Shown piece by piece: positions 35,849 through 44,239 of a DNA stretch of 64,000 nt. This DNA comes from Henriciella sp. (GTDB taxonomy: Bacteria; Pseudomonadota; Alphaproteobacteria; Caulobacterales; Hyphomonadaceae), in contig JAJFFK010000042.1 in the NCBI GenBank assembly GCA_021776655.1, positions 1 through 64,000 on the forward strand, written 5' to 3'. A model generated the notes under the pieces. It saw only the letters and a program-made list of their open reading frames with translations. It did not search any database and was not told the origin of the DNA. Each line of letters starts with the position of its first letter. Within the stretch, counting starts at the first letter, position 1. The translations under genes were made by a program, and so were the position numbers.

Positions 35849-36904
35849 CTAGTTCCAGCCAGCTAGATCGTACAAGCGCTGTGCCTCAGCCTGGTTTTCG
35901 CCAAGTGTTTCCAGAGGTGTTCCGCCGCCTTTGAAGGGCGGCAAGGCCTCAACCCCTTCTGGCAAAGCTGCGCTGGACAGAATCGGAAGTTCCTTGGTTT
36001 CAACCGTTAAAAGGGCCTGCCCTTCGTTGGTCAGAAGGAATTTTATGAAATCCGTCGCCAGCGTCTTTTTTGCTGTGCTTGCAGTGACTGCCGCGCCAGT
36101 GATATTTATGTGAGCGCCGCGCCCATCTGGAAACCGTGGGACAACAATTCGCGTTGCGGCCGCTGCTGCTCGATCCGCCTGTGAGGCGCTAGTGGCCAGA
36201 CGAACCCAGTAATAGTGATTGACGATTGCGATGCCGCACTCACCAGCGGCAACAGCGCGGACCTGGTCTGTGTCCCCGCCCTGCGGATTACGCGCCATAT
36301 TGGCAACGATGCCAGAGGCCCAGTCGCCAGCATCTTCGGACCCGATTCGGGTAATCAACTCAGCCATCAGCGACAGATTGTAGATATTTGACGATGAGCG
36401 CACGCAAATCTCTCCACGCTTTGTCTCATCTGCAAGTTCAAGCCATTGATCGACCTGTTCAGAAGAGAACCGACCGGGATCATACGCCACAATACGAACG
36501 CGTTTTGCCAGACCAAACCAATGGCCATCAGCTTGACGCAGATTTTCGGGCACAAGGGCATTCAATTCCGGATCGGCAATGGCTTGTGTCAGACCGGCTG
36601 ATTGGAAACGCCACAGGCCGCCAGCATCGGCCGCGATGATAAGGTCAGCGGGGCTGTTTTCGCCTTCTGCTTTCATCGTTTCCAGCAATTGATCTGCCCC
36701 GGCCTCCCGGACTTGTATCTTGACCCCAGTCTTGGCCTCATAGGTCTGATACAGGGTGCGATCGGAATCATAATGACGCGAGCTATAGATTGTCAGCGCT
36801 TCTGGCACTGTTTCTGCATTGGAGCCCGAAGAAGGTGCAGCAGGCGAGCAGGCAAAAGCCAGCAGGGCAATCAGGAGGGTCGGAAGTGTAAGATGCTTGG
36901 TCAT
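35849..36904 (-). CDS. fbpA: Ferric iron ABC transporter, substrate-binding protein
   Basis: 351 aa class II periplasmic binding protein. N-terminal export signal ending LLAFACSPA, with a Cys that may be lipidated. Family marks: ALTIYSSRHYDSDRTLYQTY (iron-binding Tyr/His region), GLWRFQSAGLTQAI, KRVRIVAYDPGRF, INHYYWVRLA (paired Tyr, the YY iron ligands of FbpA) and GAHINITGAAVTASTAKK. First gene of fbpABC; ribosome binding site aaggaa. A Fur-like box lies 20 bases upstream of the start. Confidence 0.92.
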   Translation of the reverse strand: MTKHLTLPTLLIALLAFACSPAAPSSGSNAETVPEALTIYSSRHYDSDRTLYQTYEAKTGVKIQVREAGADQLLETMKAEGENSPADLIIAADAGGLWRFQSAGLTQAIADPELNALVPENLRQADGHWFGLAKRVRIVAYDPGRFSSEQVDQWLELADETKRGEICVRSSSNIYNLSLMAELITRIGSEDAGDWASGIVANMARNPQGGDTDQVRAVAAGECGIAIVNHYYWVRLATSASQADRAAAAATRIVVPRFPDGRGAHINITGAAVTASTAKKTLATDFIKFLLTNEGQALLTVETKELPILSSAALPEGVEALPPFKGGGTPLETLGENQAEAQRLYDLAGWN

Positions 36905-36923
36905 GTGTATTCCTTGTCACAAA

Positions 36924-36938
36924 TGAGAAGCATTCGCA
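36924..36938 (-). promoter_or_regulatory. Candidate Fur-type box upstream of fbpABC
   Basis: On the plus strand TGAGAAG-C-ATTCGCA matches the 7-1-7 Fur consensus TGATAAT-n-ATTATCA at 10 of 14 positions. Location just before the iron transporter fits iron repression. Alphaproteobacteria may use Fur, Mur or Irr, so the regulator is not certain. Confidence 0.35.
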
Positions 36939-37020
36939 ACTGGGTGTGGCATTGCGTATCACCTGCCAAGCTTGCGCAAACGGCCTTTAGCATTCAGATT
37001 ATTGATGGTGGGACATTAAA

Positions 37021-37305
37021 ATGAGTGAGATTACGATAGAACTCAATGTTGGGGGCGCTGCTGGCGAAGTTGCGTTCGTGCAGGCAATTGATAAATTTGC
37101 CCGTTGGCGCGAAGTGTCTCGTGGCATGGGTTGGCAAGATCGCGATGCGCCTGACCTGATGGTGAAAACCATATGTGCTGCTGATGGTCGCTTAAACAAA
37201 GCTATCACTTTTCAGGATAGCCGTTGGGCAACCACCTTTATGAAGTTCTGGAAGAGCGAGTTACACGAATACAAGGCCCAGGCTCCAAATGCAAAACAGT
37301 CATAG
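37021..37305 (+). CDS. Hypothetical protein
   Basis: 94 aa, soluble, no signal peptide. Start ATG at 37021 after a ggtggga stretch. Sequence MSEITIELNVGGAAGEVAFV begins with a beta-strand and Gly-rich turn; the middle (FARWREVSRGMGWQDRDAPD) is charged with several Trp. I do not recognise a family. Lies between divergent fbpA and thiO, 31 bases before the latter; composition is like the neighbours. Confidence 0.65.
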   Translation: MSEITIELNVGGAAGEVAFVQAIDKFARWREVSRGMGWQDRDAPDLMVKTICAADGRLNKAITFQDSRWATTFMKFWKSELHEYKAQAPNAKQS

Positions 37306-37336
37306 CGCAATGCAATCGGGCTGTTAAAACGACCAA

Positions 37337-38500
37337 ATGCAAGATTGGGCCGCTAAACCTTCGTCAACAGATATGCGTGTCGCCGTTCTGGGGGCAGGGA
37401 TTATTGGGCTGACCTGTGCGGTGGAACTTGCCGCGCGTGGGGCGACTGTCACGATATTCGAAAAGAGCCAACCTGGGCGTGGGGCAAGTTGGGCCGCCGC
37501 TGGAATGCTGGCGCCAGCGTTTGAGGCGGCTAATCAACCCGGCCAGCACCCACACCTATTTGAACTATGCCGTGCAGGCGCAGCGCTGTGGCCGCAATGG
37601 GCCAAGCGACTAGAAGCAGTTAGCCAGATGCCGTCCGGATTTTATGGTAAGGCAACCCTCGCGGTCGCCATGTCTGTTGATGCTGAAGCGCGTTTACGCG
37701 CACTTCAGGCGGCCATGGTTTCGAAAAACATCGCGTTTGAAGCCTTGTCGCCAGCAGAGGCGATGAGCTCAGAACCCGCCCTATCGGGCAAGATGCGATC
37801 GGCGTTGCGACTGCCAACCGATATGCAAGTTGATAATCGCGCAACGCTAAGGGCATTGCTCGCAATCTGCCAGCGATCCCCAAGAATATCGCTTATTCTG
37901 CAGGAAGCCGCCCTTAAGCTAAAGGAAGATCGCATCACCCATGATGGATTTGACGCCACTCTCGTTTGCGCCGGTTGGCAAACGGCGGTTGTGAGTGCGT
38001 TTGAGCAGGGTCAGCGCTTCCGTCTCGCAGATGTTGACCCGGTGCTGGACGAGATTGATTGCTATGGTGGGCAGATGTTGTCTGTTCACCGATCAAGCGC
38101 CTCGCCAATGACAACAATTCGGGCGGATGACGTTTATATTGTGCCAAAAACTGATCGGACCATAATTGGTGCGACAGTCGAACCAGGGCGAACGCTGGAT
38201 ACAGCAGAGGCTCACGTCATTGCTGATTTGAAGCAGCGTGCCGCTGAAATATGCCCGGCGATACGAGATGTCGAAATCATTGAAACTTGGGCTGGAATTC
38301 GCCCGGGAACCCATAATCATGCGCCGATATTGGGGCAAACGACTTCGCCAGGACTGTATGTTGCATCCGGCCATTATCGCAACGGAATCTTGCTCGCGCC
38401 GCTCACCGCGCAGATCATGGCAGACATGATACTGGACGGCAGCGTTATGAAACTGGCTGGCGCATTTTCGCCAGGACAATTCATGTCTGCGGCCGTTTGA
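37337..38500 (+). CDS. thiO: Glycine oxidase ThiO
   Basis: 387 aa FAD-dependent D-amino-acid oxidase-fold enzyme. FAD motif VLGAGIIGLTCAVELAARGA, then RGASWAAAGMLAPAFEAA, typical of ThiO, and C-terminal ETWAGIRPGTHNHAPILG and LYVASGHYRNGILLAPLTAQ. It oxidises glycine to dehydroglycine for ThiG. Start uncertain: ATG 37337 or ATG 37373 (MRVAVLGAG), the latter placing the FAD motif at the N terminus as in relatives; neither has a clear ribosome binding site. It is separate from thiSG. Confidence 0.88.
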   Translation: MQDWAAKPSSTDMRVAVLGAGIIGLTCAVELAARGATVTIFEKSQPGRGASWAAAGMLAPAFEAANQPGQHPHLFELCRAGAALWPQWAKRLEAVSQMPSGFYGKATLAVAMSVDAEARLRALQAAMVSKNIAFEALSPAEAMSSEPALSGKMRSALRLPTDMQVDNRATLRALLAICQRSPRISLILQEAALKLKEDRITHDGFDATLVCAGWQTAVVSAFEQGQRFRLADVDPVLDEIDCYGGQMLSVHRSSASPMTTIRADDVYIVPKTDRTIIGATVEPGRTLDTAEAHVIADLKQRAAEICPAIRDVEIIETWAGIRPGTHNHAPILGQTTSPGLYVASGHYRNGILLAPLTAQIMADMILDGSVMKLAGAFSPGQFMSAAV

Positions 38501-38564
38501 CCTTCGGGCTGGAGTGGACGGCTGCCGCGCTGCACAATATGGCTGTCTCAACAGGAGAATAATC

Positions 38565-39737
38565 ATGCACACAATTGGCGCGGTGAGCGAAGACCAAATG
38601 GCGATCAAGGACGCTGTGGAGCGGACTTGCAGCCAGTTTGATGCTGATTATTGGCTAAACACGGATGCGACAGGAAACTGGCCGGAAGCGTTTTGCAACG
38701 CCATGGCGGATGGCGGTTGGCTCGGGGTTGCGTTCCCAGAAGAATATGGCGGCTCAGGGCTTGGTTTGACCGAGGCGGCGGTCGTTATGCAGACCGTCAC
38801 GAGGTCTGGGGCAGGCTATTCCGGGGCCTCAGCGGTCCACCTCAATATCTTTGGACCAAAGCCGCTTGAGCGCTTTGGCAATCATGAACAAAAGCAGGAA
38901 AGCCTGCCCAAGCTGATCTCCGGCGAAGAGAAGATGTGCTTTGCCGTGACAGAACCAAATTCCGGGTTGGATACAGCGTCGCTTGAGACAAAAGCGGAGC
39001 GCACCAATACGGGTTACGTGATTAATGGTCGCAAGATCTGGACAACAGGGGCACAGCGCGCTGACAAAATTCTGATCATCGCGCGCACTACCCCGAAGGA
39101 CCAATGCGCCAAGCCGTATCATGGGCTCTCACTGTTCTATACCGATATGGACCGGGGCAAGATCGAGGCCAACCCCATCCCGAAAATGGGCCGCAAAGCG
39201 GTTGAGTGTAACACGCTATTCATCGACAATCTGGAAGTTCCCAAAGAACATCTGATCGGCGAAGAGGGGGCTGGGTTCAAATATCTGTTGCAGGGCCTCA
39301 ACCCCGAGCGGGTTCTGTTTGGAGTCGAATCGGTTGGCCTGGGCTTTGCGGCGCTGGAACGCGCCACAACCTACGCCAATGAACGCGTTGTGTTCGGTCG
39401 TCCGATTGGACAGAATCAGGGCATCGCGCACCCACTGGCCAAAGCCTGGGCAGAATTATCTGCTGCTGAATTGCTCGCTTACAAAGCCGCGTCCCTTTAT
39501 GATGCGGGCCAGGACTGCGGCGCTGAGGCAAATGCTGCCAAATATCTCGGCACCGAGGCGGGGTTTCGGGCCTGTGAGACAGCCGTTTTGACCCATGGTG
39601 GTATGGGCTATGCGAAAGAATACCATGTCGAACGCTATATGCGCGAAGCCATGCTGGCGCGAATTGCACCCGTCAGTCGTGAGATGATTTTAAACTTCAT
39701 TGCAGAGCGCGTCCTGGGTTTGCCGAAGAGTTATTAG
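38565..39737 (+). CDS. Acyl-CoA dehydrogenase family protein
   Basis: 390 aa. Flavoenzyme for alpha,beta-desaturation of acyl-CoA. Marks: WLGVAFPEEYGGSGLGLTEA, CFAVTEPNSGLDTASLETKA (FAD/substrate loop), GRKIWTTGAQRADKILIIAR, the substrate segment ERVLFGVESVGLGFAALERA and C-terminal GGMGYAKEYHVERYMREAML. The catalytic Glu position of classical enzymes is not evident in the last block, so chain-length or substrate class is open. ATG 38565 has a strong ribosome binding site (aggagaa); a longer frame from 38514 is rejected. Confidence 0.92.
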   Translation: MHTIGAVSEDQMAIKDAVERTCSQFDADYWLNTDATGNWPEAFCNAMADGGWLGVAFPEEYGGSGLGLTEAAVVMQTVTRSGAGYSGASAVHLNIFGPKPLERFGNHEQKQESLPKLISGEEKMCFAVTEPNSGLDTASLETKAERTNTGYVINGRKIWTTGAQRADKILIIARTTPKDQCAKPYHGLSLFYTDMDRGKIEANPIPKMGRKAVECNTLFIDNLEVPKEHLIGEEGAGFKYLLQGLNPERVLFGVESVGLGFAALERATTYANERVVFGRPIGQNQGIAHPLAKAWAELSAAELLAYKAASLYDAGQDCGAEANAAKYLGTEAGFRACETAVLTHGGMGYAKEYHVERYMREAMLARIAPVSREMILNFIAERVLGLPKSY

Positions 39738-39816
39738 TCAGCTGGCATTCATGAATGATATTTAAATAGATAGATTATTAAATCTTCTGGAATTACGGCT
39801 ATAATTGTAAGTGGAA

Positions 39817-40788
39817 ATGGCAAGACCAATGATCACTGAGGTTCAATCCAAGCGCGTGGAACCGGTCCGCTGGAGGCTTCCTCTGGCTGGATTTTGCCGC
39901 GCCCTTGGTTTGATTTGGCTGAGTGTCTTTCTTGGCGCTGCAACAACCCACGCCGACACTTCTGCGGAGCCTGCGGTGCAGCAGATATTTATCGTTGCGC
40001 ATCGCGGCGCAGCTAGATTTGCCCCAGAGAATACGATCCCAGCCCATAATGCGGCCATTCGCCTTGGCGCGAACATGGTCGAGTTAGATGTTCGATACAC
40101 GCGCGACGGTCATTTCGTCGTCTTTCACGACTCAAGAGTGAACCGTACGACGGATGGAAGTGGCCGCGTGTCGCGAATGACGCTCGGTGAGCTCAAGCAA
40201 CTCGATGCGGGGTCCTGGATGGGGCCTGAATTTGCGGGAACAAGAATCCCGACATTGCGTGAGGCCTTGCGCAACTTGAAGGGACGCGCAGGCATCGACA
40301 TCGATTTCAAGAGTGGGCCGAAGAACTCTGGCGAGTTGATCGCGCAAATTCTTGAGCAAGAGGGATTTTCTGACGGACCGCTGGTGACTGTGTTTGCGAG
40401 GCGGGGCGATCTTGGGCGATTGCGCGGTGGCGGAGGCGCATTTTTTCTGCGCCCTCATTACGATGATCCCGCAATAACGAAGTCACTGTGTGTTGAGGGC
40501 GTAAAGGTCATGGGACTGCGGCACATGGAGTTCACCTTTGAAAAGGCGGAATTTATTCTCGAGCAAAACCTGGTTCTATTTACGAATACAATGGGCCGGT
40601 TAGACGGCCCACGCGCCTATAAGGAAAGCGTGATGGCTGGCGCGACATTCATCCAGACCAACCGGCCGGCCCGTTTAGAGCGCTATCTTCGCGAGCACGA
40701 CTTGCTGAAGGGCTGTATACCGTCTCGAAATTTTGAGTGCTGGGAGAGCCCTGACCAATTCATGGTGGTTAAAGTTGAGCCTGACTAG
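39817..40788 (+). CDS. Glycerophosphodiester phosphodiesterase family protein
   Basis: 323 aa. N-terminal hydrophobic segment (LGLIWLSVFLGAATTHADTS, residues about 31-50 ) suggests export or anchoring. GDPD core: VAHRGAARFAPENTIPAHNA (catalytic HRG, Glu of ENT), VELDVRYTRDGHFVVFHDSR (second catalytic His), and LREALRNLKGRAGIDIDFKS. Releases glycerol 3-phosphate from glycerophosphodiesters. Start could be GTG 39811, ATG 39817 or ATG 39829. A TATAAT at 39800-39805 lies just upstream. Convergent with the thioesterase gene, 15 bases apart. Confidence 0.87.
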   Translation: MARPMITEVQSKRVEPVRWRLPLAGFCRALGLIWLSVFLGAATTHADTSAEPAVQQIFIVAHRGAARFAPENTIPAHNAAIRLGANMVELDVRYTRDGHFVVFHDSRVNRTTDGSGRVSRMTLGELKQLDAGSWMGPEFAGTRIPTLREALRNLKGRAGIDIDFKSGPKNSGELIAQILEQEGFSDGPLVTVFARRGDLGRLRGGGGAFFLRPHYDDPAITKSLCVEGVKVMGLRHMEFTFEKAEFILEQNLVLFTNTMGRLDGPRAYKESVMAGATFIQTNRPARLERYLREHDLLKGCIPSRNFECWESPDQFMVVKVEPD

Positions 40789-40803
40789 AGTCTGAACTCA
40801 AAA

Positions 40804-41238
40804 TTATTTGCCGGTCTGTCTCTGCTTTTTGATCGTGCCTGAAAAGTTCAATACAGGCCGCCGGTCGGCTGTGATGATTCCACGCAAAAATGTGATTGAA
40901 CGCCCGCCGCCGACAATTTCGCCGCGCGCCTGCATATACTCGCCCACGCGTGCACCTGAGAGAAACTCGCTGGTGAAGGCAATTGTGACACCGTAGCCAT
41001 CACTTTCTCCGTCATGGGCCAGTGCAAACAAAGCAAAATCAGCGAATGTCATGAGGCATCCGCCATGCATGACACCGCTCAGGTTCATATGTTTGCGCTG
41101 GGCTCTAAAGGCCGCGACCTGGCCTTGTTCATCGGTGCGGAAATAGAACGGCCCGGCCGTCTCGTACTCAAACGGTTCGTCACGCCACACTTGCCAGCCT
41201 GCAAACTCACCCTCTGTTTCTACTGTTGCGTTCATCAT
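40804..41238 (-). CDS. PaaI-type hotdog-fold thioesterase
   Basis: 144 aa. Hotdog-fold core HMNLSGVMHGGCLMTFADFA (the HGG of PaaI thioesterases with a downstream acidic residue), VTIAFTSEFLSGARVGEYMQ, and GRSITFLRGIITADRRPVLN. Hydrolyses acyl-CoA, substrate unknown. The start is one of two adjacent ATGs (41238 or 41235), preceded by gaggag. Divergent from the acyl-CoA dehydrogenase at 41356, with which it shares a 117-base promoter region. Confidence 0.88.
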   Translation of the reverse strand: MMNATVETEGEFAGWQVWRDEPFEYETAGPFYFRTDEQGQVAAFRAQRKHMNLSGVMHGGCLMTFADFALFALAHDGESDGYGVTIAFTSEFLSGARVGEYMQARGEIVGGGRSITFLRGIITADRRPVLNFSGTIKKQRQTGK

Positions 41239-41301
41239 AAATCTCCTCGCCCTGTCATAACCCGCCCTTCAGCCACCACCAGACTTCCCACGCGTCACGG
41301 T

Positions 41302-41329
41302 TCGACAGCTTCAATAAGCAAGCTATGAT
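41302..41329 (+). promoter_or_regulatory. Candidate sigma-70-type promoter for the acyl-CoA dehydrogenase/serine hydrolase pair
   Basis: TCGACA (five of six to TTGACA) and TATGAT (five of six to TATAAT) are separated by 16 bases and end 26 bases before the start codon at 41356. Confidence 0.4.
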
Positions 41330-41355
41330 GACGAGAAGAAACACTGGAGGCCGCC

Positions 41356-42516
41356 ATGGCATTTGACCCGGAAATACGTGACGCGCTGATTGAACAGGTC
41401 CGCCGGTTTGTGCGTGAGCGCTGTGTGCCGATTGAGGCCAGGGTCGCCGACGACGATGCGATCCCAGCCGAGATTATCACCGAGATGAAACAGCTCGGCC
41501 TGTTTGGGCTGGCTGTGCCGGAAGATTTTGGCGGACTAGGCCTGGATATGGAGACCGAATGTCTGGTCGGGTTTGAACTTGGCTGGACATCGCCAGCGTT
41601 TCGCAGCGCGGCGGGGACAAATATTGGGATCGGTAGCCAAGCTCTGGTCCTGTTCGGAACCGACGCGCAAAAGACCGAATGGCTGCCAAAGATTGCCACT
41701 GGCGAGGTTGTAACAAGCTTTGCGCTGACCGAACCGGAAGCCGGGTCGGATGCAGGTAGCGTGAAGACCAAAGCGGCACCGGATGGTGACGGCTATATCC
41801 TGAACGGGACAAAGCGGTTCATCACCAATGCGAATATTGCTGACCTGTTCACCGTGATGGCGCGCACCGATCCGGACACACCGGGCGGCAAAGGTCTTTC
41901 CGCATTCATTGTGCGGCGCGATACACCGGGCGTTTCGGTTGGTCCGCCAGAGAAAAAAATGGGCCAGCAGGGCGCGCAAATTTGTGACGTGATGTTCGAC
42001 AATGTTCGAATCGGCGGTGACATGCGGATTGGCGGCGAGGGCGAGGGCTTTAAAGTCGCGATGAGCGTTCTCGACAAGGGCCGCCTGCATATCTCATCGG
42101 TCTGTGCGGGCATGGCGGAGCGCCTGGTCTCTGAAATGGTCAATTACGCGATGGAGCGCGAGCAATTCGGCAAACCGATTATGCAACACCAACTGATTCA
42201 GGCTCTGATCGCCGATAGCCAGGCTGAGGCCTACGCGTCGCGCTGCATGATCCTCGACGCGGCAAGGAAACGCGACGCTGGAGAGAAAGTTACAATGCTG
42301 GCCTCTTGCTGCAAGATGTTTGCGTCGGAAGCGGTTGGCCGGATTGCTGATCGCGCCGTACAAGTCTTTGGCGGTGCCGGATACGTCTCTGACTATGGCA
42401 TTGAGCGGTTCTACCGCGATGCCCGAATATTTCGCCTGTACGAAGGCACAACCCAGATTCAACAAATCGTCATTGCGCGTGAATTATCCCGCGCGGCGAA
42501 ACGAGGAGAGATTTAG
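41356..42516 (+). CDS. Acyl-CoA dehydrogenase
   Basis: 386 aa. Marks: LGLFGLAVPEDFGGLGLDME, TSFALTEPEAGSDAGSVKTK, GYILNGTKRFITNANIADLF, the base-adjacent C-terminal block AVQVFGGAGYVSDYGIERFY and YRDARIFRLYEGTTQIQQIV (EGTxxIQ, with the catalytic Glu). Complete length. Ribosome binding site tggagg precedes the ATG. The serine hydrolase GTG overlaps its stop by one base, so the two are translationally linked. Confidence 0.95.
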   Translation: MAFDPEIRDALIEQVRRFVRERCVPIEARVADDDAIPAEIITEMKQLGLFGLAVPEDFGGLGLDMETECLVGFELGWTSPAFRSAAGTNIGIGSQALVLFGTDAQKTEWLPKIATGEVVTSFALTEPEAGSDAGSVKTKAAPDGDGYILNGTKRFITNANIADLFTVMARTDPDTPGGKGLSAFIVRRDTPGVSVGPPEKKMGQQGAQICDVMFDNVRIGGDMRIGGEGEGFKVAMSVLDKGRLHISSVCAGMAERLVSEMVNYAMEREQFGKPIMQHQLIQALIADSQAEAYASRCMILDAARKRDAGEKVTMLASCCKMFASEAVGRIADRAVQVFGGAGYVSDYGIERFYRDARIFRLYEGTTQIQQIVIARELSRAAKRGEI

Positions 42517-43739
42517 TGTTCGATAGTGAGATGATGAGCCCGGAAGAGGTTGGCTTGAACACCGAGCGCCTTGCCGCGATCCCGAAATATTTCAAACAGG
42601 GTTATCTCGATAGTGGGAAACTACCCTGCATGGCGACGATGGTGTCCCGCAATGGCCAGATCGTGCATGAGGATTATACAGGTACAACTGAGCTTGGCGG
42701 CGCAGAGCCGATTAGCGCCGATACCATTTTCCGCATCTATTCGATGACCAAGCCGATTACCTCTGTTGCCGCGATGATGCTGCACGAGGAGGGCGTGATC
42801 CGCCTCGATCAGGCGGTCTCCAAATATATCCCCGAATTTGCCGATACCGAGGTTTGGGCTGGCGAAGGCAAAACTCGCAAACCTGACCGCGAGATGACGA
42901 TACGTGACCTGTTCACGCATACGAGTGGCATAACTTACGGCTTCTTGTTGCAGAACGGCGTTGATGCCCTCTATCGCCGAGAGAAGATCGGGCGGCCCAG
43001 CGAAACACTTGAGACGATGTGCAAGCGCTTGGCAAAACTTCCGCTGCTTTTCTCGCCAGGAACACAATGGAATTATGGCCACTCAATCGACGTCCTTGGC
43101 CGGATAGTTGAGGTTGCCAGCGGGCAGAGCCTGGACGTGTTCTTTCGCGAGCGCATATTTGAACCGCTGGCAATGGTCGATACCGATTTCTTCGTGCCTG
43201 AAGACAAGATTGACCGTCTGATGGCGTGCTATCAGAAAGACCCGATAACTCGCGAGATTACACAGAGCGATGGGGCAGGTGCCACCTCAAAACTGTATAG
43301 TGCGCAACCGGCCATGCTGAACGCGGGGGGCGGACTGGTCAGTACGATGCGCGATTATCACCGCTTCTGCCTGATGCTGCTGCATGGCGGCACACTGGAC
43401 GGGCAACGCATCCTCAGTCCGAAGACAATTGAGCTTATGCGCATGAACCACCTGCCGGACGGGAAAACGATCAAGGAGATGGGCGACAAGACGTTCTCTG
43501 AAGCTCGCATGGAGGGTAACGGCTTTGGCTTGGGCGGCAGCGTGATCACCAATGTCGCCGATACAATGACCCCCGGTTCCGTCGGCACCTTTAGCTGGGG
43601 TGGTTTGGCGAGCACTTTCTTTTGGATCGATTACGAAGAAGAGCTGATCGCTATTCAAGCCACACAGATGATGCCAAGTGGGGCTTACCCTATGCGCCCG
43701 CAGTTCCAGCAAATGGTCTACGCAGCAATCGATTGGTAA
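42516..43739 (+). CDS. Serine hydrolase of the beta-lactamase/esterase (class C-like) family
   Basis: 407 aa. Catalytic SxxK tetrad in FRIYSMTKPITSVAAMML, the Tyr-x-Asn-like motif WNYGHSIDVLG, and late HGGTLDGQRILSP / SWGGLASTFFWIDY blocks, as in EstB-type esterases and 6-aminohexanoate-dimer hydrolases. No signal peptide, so it is a cytoplasmic esterase rather than a beta-lactamase or penicillin-binding protein. Start GTG at 42516, with aggagag before it, overlaps the upstream dehydrogenase stop. Role probably ester or lactone hydrolysis in the acyl pathway; inference from context. Confidence 0.88.
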   Translation: MFDSEMMSPEEVGLNTERLAAIPKYFKQGYLDSGKLPCMATMVSRNGQIVHEDYTGTTELGGAEPISADTIFRIYSMTKPITSVAAMMLHEEGVIRLDQAVSKYIPEFADTEVWAGEGKTRKPDREMTIRDLFTHTSGITYGFLLQNGVDALYRREKIGRPSETLETMCKRLAKLPLLFSPGTQWNYGHSIDVLGRIVEVASGQSLDVFFRERIFEPLAMVDTDFFVPEDKIDRLMACYQKDPITREITQSDGAGATSKLYSAQPAMLNAGGGLVSTMRDYHRFCLMLLHGGTLDGQRILSPKTIELMRMNHLPDGKTIKEMGDKTFSEARMEGNGFGLGGSVITNVADTMTPGSVGTFSWGGLASTFFWIDYEEELIAIQATQMMPSGAYPMRPQFQQMVYAAIDW

Positions 43740-43852
43740 CGCCGCGAAGATTATCATATCTGAGTTATGTCCCCTTGTTATAATTCCAAATAGGCCCATG
43801 TCGCCAAGGAGAGGGTTGCTGCGCGTCATGAACCGCACAGCAAGGATGAAGC

Positions 43853-44239
43853 ATGCAGGAGGTCATATTGAAGCCAGCCAACCCGTTTCACGAATTTGTC
43901 GAGGACCTGTTTGCTGAGATCGGAAAGATCCGGATCAGAAAGATGTTTGGCGGCGCAGGTGTCTATTCAGGCGAGGACATGTTCGCCCTGCTGGATGACA
44001 ATGTCATCTATTTGAAAGTCGACGACGCCTTGCGCGATCAGTTGCAATCAGAAGGCTCAACCTCGTTCGAATGGACCAACCCAACCACCGGGCAGACTTT
44101 GACGATGAGTTACGTATCCTTGCCAGAAAATGCACTCGATAATCCCGCAAATGCTGTAGCTTGGGCGCGTAAAGCGCTGGCTGTCACCATCCAGACGCGG
44201 CGCGCAAAAGTTAAATCACCGCGTCGACATCCATTCTAA
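43853..44239 (+). CDS. TfoX/Sxy N-terminal-domain protein
   Basis: 128 aa. TfoX-N fold: FHEFVEDLFAEIGKIRIRKM, FGGAGVYSGEDMFALLDDNV, IYLKVDDALRDQLQSEGSTS, TMSYVSLPENALDNPANAVA, WARKALAVTIQTRR, then a basic tail. Stand-alone TfoX-N proteins are common; only some act in competence regulation, so I do not assign that role. ATG 43853 follows aaggat; an in-frame TTG at 43868 sits after aggaggt and cannot be excluded. Overlaps the convergent enoyl-CoA hydratase gene by four bases (CTAA). Confidence 0.85.
   Translation: MQEVILKPANPFHEFVEDLFAEIGKIRIRKMFGGAGVYSGEDMFALLDDNVIYLKVDDALRDQLQSEGSTSFEWTNPTTGQTLTMSYVSLPENALDNPANAVAWARKALAVTIQTRRAKVKSPRRHPF

Noticed and set aside
43868-44239. TTG at 43868 as the start of the TfoX gene
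   Set aside because: Although aggaggt lies before it, the ATG at 43853 also has a suitable site and is the more common codon; left as an alternative.
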